Shown here: piece after piece, positions 5,386-8,236 of the stretch
How the letters are laid out: the number at the start of each line of letters is the position of its first letter
How positions within the stretch are numbered: the stretch's first letter is position 1
Assembly: GCA_013003805.1 (NCBI GenBank)
Contig: JABDII010000387.1
Span: 1-8,236 of the forward strand
DNA: 8,236 nt
Direction: 5' to 3'
From: Gemmatimonadales bacterium
GTDB lineage: Bacteria; Gemmatimonadota; Gemmatimonadetes; Gemmatimonadales; GWC2-71-9
Program-made: the position numbers and the translations under genes
Notes under the pieces: generated by a model
The model's input: the letters and a program-made list of their open reading frames with translations, nothing else
Databases searched by the model: none
What the model was told of the DNA's origin: nothing

Positions 5386-5414
5386 TTGACTTGAGCCAGA
5401 CATTTGGCTATTTT
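5386..5414 (+). promoter_or_regulatory. sigma70-type promoter of the ars-type operon
   Basis: TTGACT (-35, 5386-5391) and TATTTT (-10, 5409-5414) are separated by exactly 17 bp. Transcription would start about 20 bp before the ATG of the repressor gene. It is the clearest consensus promoter in the window. Confidence 0.75.
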
Positions 5415-5420
5415 GCCAAA
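5403..5420 (+). promoter_or_regulatory. probable ArsR-family operator over the -10 box
   Basis: TTTGGC and GCCAAA are perfect 6-bp inverted arms around TATTTT, which is itself the -10 hexamer. A dimeric winged-helix repressor bound here would block RNA polymerase. The adjacent gene encodes such a repressor, so autoregulation is likely. Confidence 0.75.
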
Positions 5421-5442
5421 CAACCAACATTGAGGTTTCCAG

Positions 5443-5763
5443 ATGGACCAAACGACGCAAGCACGGTACGAGGCTCGGGCCAGGGTGATGAAGGCCCTCG
5501 CTCACCCCACCCGACTCTTTATCATCGATCAACTCGCCGACCGTGAGGAGTGCGTCTGTGAGCTGACCGCCATGATCGGAGCGGACGTCTCAACCGTGTC
5601 GAAGCATCTGTTGGTGCTCAGGGACGCCGGGATCGTAGACAACGACAAGCGAGGGAACCAGGTGTTTTACTCGCTCCGCGTGCCGTGCGTCACCAACTGG
5701 TACTCGTGCGTCGAGGGAGTGCTCCAGGCCGACGCCCAGCAGCGACTGGCCGCCATTCGGTAA
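5443..5763 (+). CDS. ArsR/SmtB-family metalloregulatory repressor
   Basis: The protein has 106 residues, the usual size for the family, with GAGG seven bases before the ATG. Residues 13-35 (KALAHPTRLFII) are the typical helix start. The winged helix-turn-helix follows, with recognition helix about 48-62 (DVSTVSKHLLVLRDAG) and the wing at 67-79 (KRGNQVFYSLR). Cys37 and Cys39 sit in the ECVCEL sequence that carries the inducer site in many ArsR proteins; Cys82 and Cys89 near the C-terminus could add ligands. It probably represses its own operon through the operator over the -10 box and releases DNA on binding a thiophilic metal or metalloid. The inducer (arsenite, an organoarsenical or another) is not determined. 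The permease start follows 16 bp later. Confidence 0.93.
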   Translation: MDQTTQARYEARARVMKALAHPTRLFIIDQLADREECVCELTAMIGADVSTVSKHLLVLRDAGIVDNDKRGNQVFYSLRVPCVTNWYSCVEGVLQADAQQRLAAIR

Positions 5764-5779
5764 CGGGAGGGAAGCACCG

Positions 5780-7096
5780 GTGGGGTTCTGGCGGGTCGAG
5801 TGGAAGGCGGCGATCCTTCTGGTCGGCGGGTTTCTGGCCAGCTTTTACCTGCCTGTCGAATGGATTGCCAGCCGCATCCCCATGCCGGGACCGTTGACCG
5901 AGTCACTCTCCTTAGTCCGGTGGTACGCCCGCGAGCACGTGCTGCTCTGCCTCGTGCCTGCGTTCTTCATCGCTGGGGCCATCGGCGTCTTCATAAGCCA
6001 GGGCGCCGTGATGAAGTACCTTGGGCCCAAAGCGCACAAAGTGCTGGCATACGGCGTCGCCTCGGTCTCGGGCAGCGTCCTTGCGGTCTGCTCCTGCACG
6101 GTCCTCCCACTGTTTGCGGGTATCTACAAGCGCGGTGCTGGTCTCGGACCGGCAGCGGCCTTCCTCTACTCCGGTCCCGCGATCAACGTGCTGGCGATCA
6201 TTCTCACCGCCCGCGTCCTCGGCGTGGAAATAGGCACGGCGCGCGCGTTCGGTGCGGTGCTGTTCGCTGTGGTGATCGGCATCGCCATGCACCTGATGTT
6301 CCGTGCGGAGGAGCTGGCCAAGGCAGAGGCGCAGTCCGGGTTGCCGGAAGAGCCTCCGGGGCGGCCTCTATGGCAGACTGGCTTGTTCTTCGCCGCGATG
6401 ATCGCGATCCTGGTGTTCGCCAATTGGGGCGCGCCTGCCGAGTCGGCGGGTATCTGGCACACGATCTATGCTGCCAAGTGGGTCCTCACAGGGGCAGCTG
6501 CGCTGGTTCTTGCCTTCGTGCTGGTCGCGTGGTACGGCGTGCCTTGGCGTGGTATGCGGCTCCCGGGGGTGGCCGTAGCCGGTACGATCGCCGGCTTCTC
6601 GAGCCACCCCGCCATCCCATTCACAACGGGCGTTATAGGCCTCTCGGCACTCGCCACCAGCGGCAACGACGAGATGCAGGAATGGTTCTCATCGTCCTGG
6701 GCCTTTGCGAAGCAGATCCTGCCGCTCCTGCTTGTGGGTGTGTTGGTGGCTGGATTGCTGCTGGGTCGACCGGGCGAGGAGGGATTGATCCCGGCGGCGT
6801 GGATCAGCGCAGCGGTGGGTGGCAACTCGCTGGTCGCGAACCTTTTCGCCTCGGTCGCCGGCGCGCTCATGTACTTCGCCACACTCACCGAGGTCCCGAT
6901 CCTCGAGGGACTACTCGGCAACGGCATGGGCAAGGGGCCGGCGTTGGCGCTGCTGTTGGCCGGACCGGCGTTGTCGCTGCCCAACATGCTGGTGATCCGG
7001 AGTATCATGGGGACCAAGAAGACGCTCGTGTTCGTGGGGCTCACGGTGGTCATGGCGACTGTCACAGGATTGATCTACGGCGCGTTGTTCGACTGA
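5780..7096 (+). CDS. DUF318/ArsP-type membrane permease
   Basis: The protein has 438 residues; the start is GTG with GGGAGG nine bases upstream. About eight to ten hydrophobic segments span the chain, with a hydrophilic linker near 175-198. The family signature is visible: Cys104-Ser-Cys106 followed by TVLPLF, then SGPAINVLAI at 131-140. A second, related half occurs near 369-405 (TEVPILEGLL, then AGPALSLPNM), showing the internal duplication of this permease fold. The CSC motif is of the kind used by ArsP to bind trivalent methylated arsenicals; ArsP exports organoarsenicals from the inner membrane. Substrate identity here is inferred from the motif and the ArsR neighbour and is uncertain. 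It lies second in a three-gene operon. Confidence 0.92.
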   Translation: MGFWRVEWKAAILLVGGFLASFYLPVEWIASRIPMPGPLTESLSLVRWYAREHVLLCLVPAFFIAGAIGVFISQGAVMKYLGPKAHKVLAYGVASVSGSVLAVCSCTVLPLFAGIYKRGAGLGPAAAFLYSGPAINVLAIILTARVLGVEIGTARAFGAVLFAVVIGIAMHLMFRAEELAKAEAQSGLPEEPPGRPLWQTGLFFAAMIAILVFANWGAPAESAGIWHTIYAAKWVLTGAAALVLAFVLVAWYGVPWRGMRLPGVAVAGTIAGFSSHPAIPFTTGVIGLSALATSGNDEMQEWFSSSWAFAKQILPLLLVGVLVAGLLLGRPGEEGLIPAAWISAAVGGNSLVANLFASVAGALMYFATLTEVPILEGLLGNGMGKGPALALLLAGPALSLPNMLVIRSIMGTKKTLVFVGLTVVMATVTGLIYGALFD

Positions 7097-7145
7097 CGAA
7101 GGAGACACGGACGAAGCGCATCACAACACTTACGGAGCCGGAGCG

Positions 7146-7394
7146 ATGAAGATCGATGTCTACGGACCCGGTTGCGCCAACTGTAAGCGGCTGGAACAAC
7201 GGGTGAGAGATGCACTGACGACCATGGATCTGGAAGCCCAAGTCACAAAGGTGGAAGATCTCGTTGCCATAGCTGAGGCGGGAGTCTTTCGGACGCCGGC
7301 CCTGGGAATCGATGGCAAACTCGTACTTCAAGGTCGTGTGCCGGGGGTCACCGAGCTCGAGTACCTCATCAAGAAGAGCGCGGCTACGTCTTGA
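7146..7394 (+). CDS. small thioredoxin-fold CxxC protein (redox-active disulfide type)
   Basis: The protein has 82 residues, matching the short thioredoxin-like 'redox-active disulfide protein' family. The active site is GCANCK with Cys10 and Cys13, right after the first strand, and TPAL at 50-53 supplies the expected cis-proline. It has no signal peptide, so it acts in the cytoplasm. A purine-rich GGAGCCGGAG precedes the ATG at 7146. It follows the permease by 49 bp. Genes of this type often accompany DUF318 permeases and ArsR regulators. A role in reducing the substrate or the permease cysteines is plausible but unproven. Confidence 0.9.
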   Translation: MKIDVYGPGCANCKRLEQRVRDALTTMDLEAQVTKVEDLVAIAEAGVFRTPALGIDGKLVLQGRVPGVTELEYLIKKSAATS

Positions 7395-7404
7395 TCTCGG
7401 GTAG

Positions 7405-7623
7405 TTCCATGCGCGTGTTGCGTCAGGGACTCTGGAGTGCCAGCTACGGGGGCATGGACCGTGGCCCTGCTACCGAACCCTCGCGTTCTCCGATCGGCTA
7501 CGCCTCCTGGCGGAGGAACTGCGCTGGAGTGGCCCAACGCGGGAGATTCTCAGGGAGTTGGCGTGCCTCGCAGAGGAGCTGGAAGAGACTGAGATCCGCT
7601 CCCCAGGTCATCCCTGCGACTGA
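7405..7623 (+). pseudogene. orphan coding-like stretch without a start codon
   Basis: This frame stays open for 72 codons from the stop at 7402-7404 to TGA at 7621-7623. It contains no ATG, GTG or TTG before a TTG far into the frame. The second half is clearly protein-like: a Leu/Glu/Arg-rich amphipathic segment (SDRLRLLAEELRW, then TREILRELACLAEELEETEI) with G/C-rich third codon positions. The competing frame from ATG 7410 has no such character. It is probably the 3' end of a gene whose 5' part was lost when the cassette was assembled. Not recognised as any family. Confidence 0.4.
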
Positions 7624-7728
7624 GTGCTCGCCGCAATAATCTCAAGGGTCGTGGCCATGGAGACAATCACAAGGAAGAAGACTGCCGACTCGAGGTGCGT
7701 AAGTCGTTGTATTGCAGTGGGCCCTGCA

Positions 7729-7980
7729 GGACTTGACCCGATGCGGCGTCCAGCCGCGAGGACCAAAGCTGCAGGGCATACGAAAGGCGAGGTAGCACGC
7801 GCCTTGAGTAGGCTCTGCATGTTTTGAACCTGCGACCGACGGATTATGAGTCCGCGCCGGTAGACGACGCGAGCCTACGAGTACCGACGGGAGCGCACCT
7901 GAACGCCCCTATGCCGACACGGGAGCACCCCTGAACCTACGCCAACCGACGGGAGCGTTCCCCAGTCGGTTCCCCAGTCA
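7729..7980 (-). repeat. tRNA-derived repeat unit, copy 5 (full length)
   Basis: It is 252 bp and is the closest relative of copy 1. The shared sequence extends left to about 7688 and includes AAGTCGTTGTATTGC (7701-7715) and GGGCCCTGCAGG (7719-7730). It contains the hairpin (7743-7757), the tRNA-like block (7808-7878), the direct repeats (7871-7891 and 7933-7953, 62 bp apart) and two TTCCCCAGT boxes (7958-7966 and 7970-7978). Confidence 0.85.
7808..7878 (-). other. tRNA-Met/Ile2(CAT)-like sequence, copy 5
   Basis: It is 71 nt. D-arm CGTC pairs with GGCG, different bases from copy 2 but still paired. The anticodon arm and acceptor strands are intact. The T-arm is GCAGG-TTCAAAA-CATGC with the same single mismatch. 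The D-loop (GTCTACC) lacks the GG needed for tRNA tertiary contacts. Confidence 0.6.
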
Positions 7981-8023
7981 CATTCCCAAGGGTGCCACGG
8001 GGTAGCACATGGACACCTGAACC

Positions 8024-8055
8024 GGAGGCGCGGCCCCTCTCGGAACCGCCCCTCC
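8024..8055. terminator. GC-rich hairpin downstream of the FIMAH gene
   Basis: GGAGGCGCGG (8024-8033) pairs with CCGCCCCTCC (8046-8055) at nine of ten positions around a 12-base loop. It begins 30 bp past the stop codon of the minus-strand gene. No T-run follows on the minus strand, so terminator function is tentative. Confidence 0.35.
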
Positions 8056-8085
8056 GCAAGATCTCTCCGGGCTCGTGCGGGCCGG

Positions 8086-8236
8086 TTAACTGCTCAGATC
8101 TGCGATCACCGCGTTGGCTGCTTCGATCAGCGGTTGGCCCTCGGCTGGGGTCAAGACGCCTCCCGCTATGAGGTCGGTCACCTGCCCTACAAAGGCGGTG
8201 AGTACGTTGATCGCCACGTGCGTCTGTCCCTTGGCC
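8086..8236 (-). CDS. FIMAH-domain protein, C-terminal fragment
   Basis: Reading in from the right edge on the minus strand, 49 codons end at TAA (8088-8086). The sequence contains AINVLTAFVGQVTDLIAGG and LTPAEGQPLIEAANAVI. This pattern, a helix with Leu/Phe spacing, then LTPAEGQxLIxAAN and a short hydrophobic end, matches the C-terminal FIMAH module found at the end of large secreted bacterial proteins. The main part of the protein lies outside the window. The fragment shows only the anchor-like or adaptor-like end, so the catalytic or binding role cannot be told. Confidence 0.75.
   Translation of the reverse strand, partial: AKGQTHVAINVLTAFVGQVTDLIAGGVLTPAEGQPLIEAANAVIADLSS

Noticed and set aside
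5800..7149. 449-codon plus-strand ORF overlapping the permease
   Set aside because: It is a long out-of-frame shadow: Arg/Gly-rich, without membrane segments, whereas the overlapping frame shows the permease motifs.
7608..7820. Minus-strand ORF with a hydrophobic segment (AVFFLVIVSMATTLEIIAA)
   Set aside because: Its first half is repeat-unit sequence, so the start is not credible, and only ~25 residues are unique. It overlaps the coding-like stretch only at its end. A truncated membrane fragment cannot be excluded.
117..7980. CRISPR array
   Set aside because: The repeats are far too long (174-253 bp), the intervals hold whole genes, and no cas gene is present.

Overview
The window reads as a high-GC bacterial accessory region. 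Gemmatimonadota or a relative is my best guess: a lipoprotein start with a Cys-Gly-Asp-Gly-Thr-Thr-Gly-Pro tail, glycine-zipper proteins ending in an Arg-Trp-Glu-x-Val-Pro motif, and a FIMAH-type C-terminus are all familiar from that group. The taxonomy is inference. No transposase or integrase gene lies in the window.

The organising feature is a repeat unit of up to 253 bp, present five times in the same orientation (117-369, 1883-2056, 2887-3139, 4956-5129, 7729-7980). Each copy holds, on the minus strand, a sequence derived from a CAT-anticodon tRNA and, beside it, two 21-bp direct repeats 62-63 bp apart plus a 12-bp-period TTCCCCAGT motif. This looks like the core and arm sites of a tRNA-targeting tyrosine recombinase. 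Unrelated cargo of 0.8-2.6 kb sits between copies.

Cargo from left to right: (1) 370-1882, two tandem paralogous secreted glycine-zipper proteins, minus strand; (2) 2057-2886, a two-helix membrane protein, minus strand; (3) 3140-4955, an exported M24-family Xaa-Pro aminopeptidase-like protein, minus strand, followed at once by an integron attC-like site (3244-3332) and a terminator; (4) 5130-7728, on the plus strand, an ArsR-family repressor, a DUF318/ArsP-type permease and a small CxxC thioredoxin-fold protein. This operon has a good sigma70 promoter with an operator over its -10 box. It is followed by an orphan coding-like stretch; (5) 7981-8236, the C-terminus of a FIMAH-domain protein entering from the right edge on the minus strand.

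Three of the minus-strand units (1596, 2718 and 4684 starts) share a ~58-bp element 42-56 bp upstream of their start codons, although the genes are unrelated. Two of them also share a promoter-like segment further upstream. The array therefore looks modular: common leader, gene, 3' hairpin or attC-like structure, then tRNA-derived repeat. It could be an accretion array of small cis-mobilisable cassettes, an integron-like cassette array whose cassettes carry a shared leader, or a mixture of both.

Gene-poor stretches: 1-408 holds the edge and repeat copy 1. 1597-2226 holds the shared leader, copy 2 and a weak attC-like fold. 2719-3337 holds leader, copy 3, terminator and attC. 4685-5442 holds leader, copy 4, a 24-codon ORF, a hairpin and the ars-type promoter; I see nothing in 4797-4955 or 5261-5385. 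7395-8085 holds the orphan stretch, copy 5 and a hairpin.
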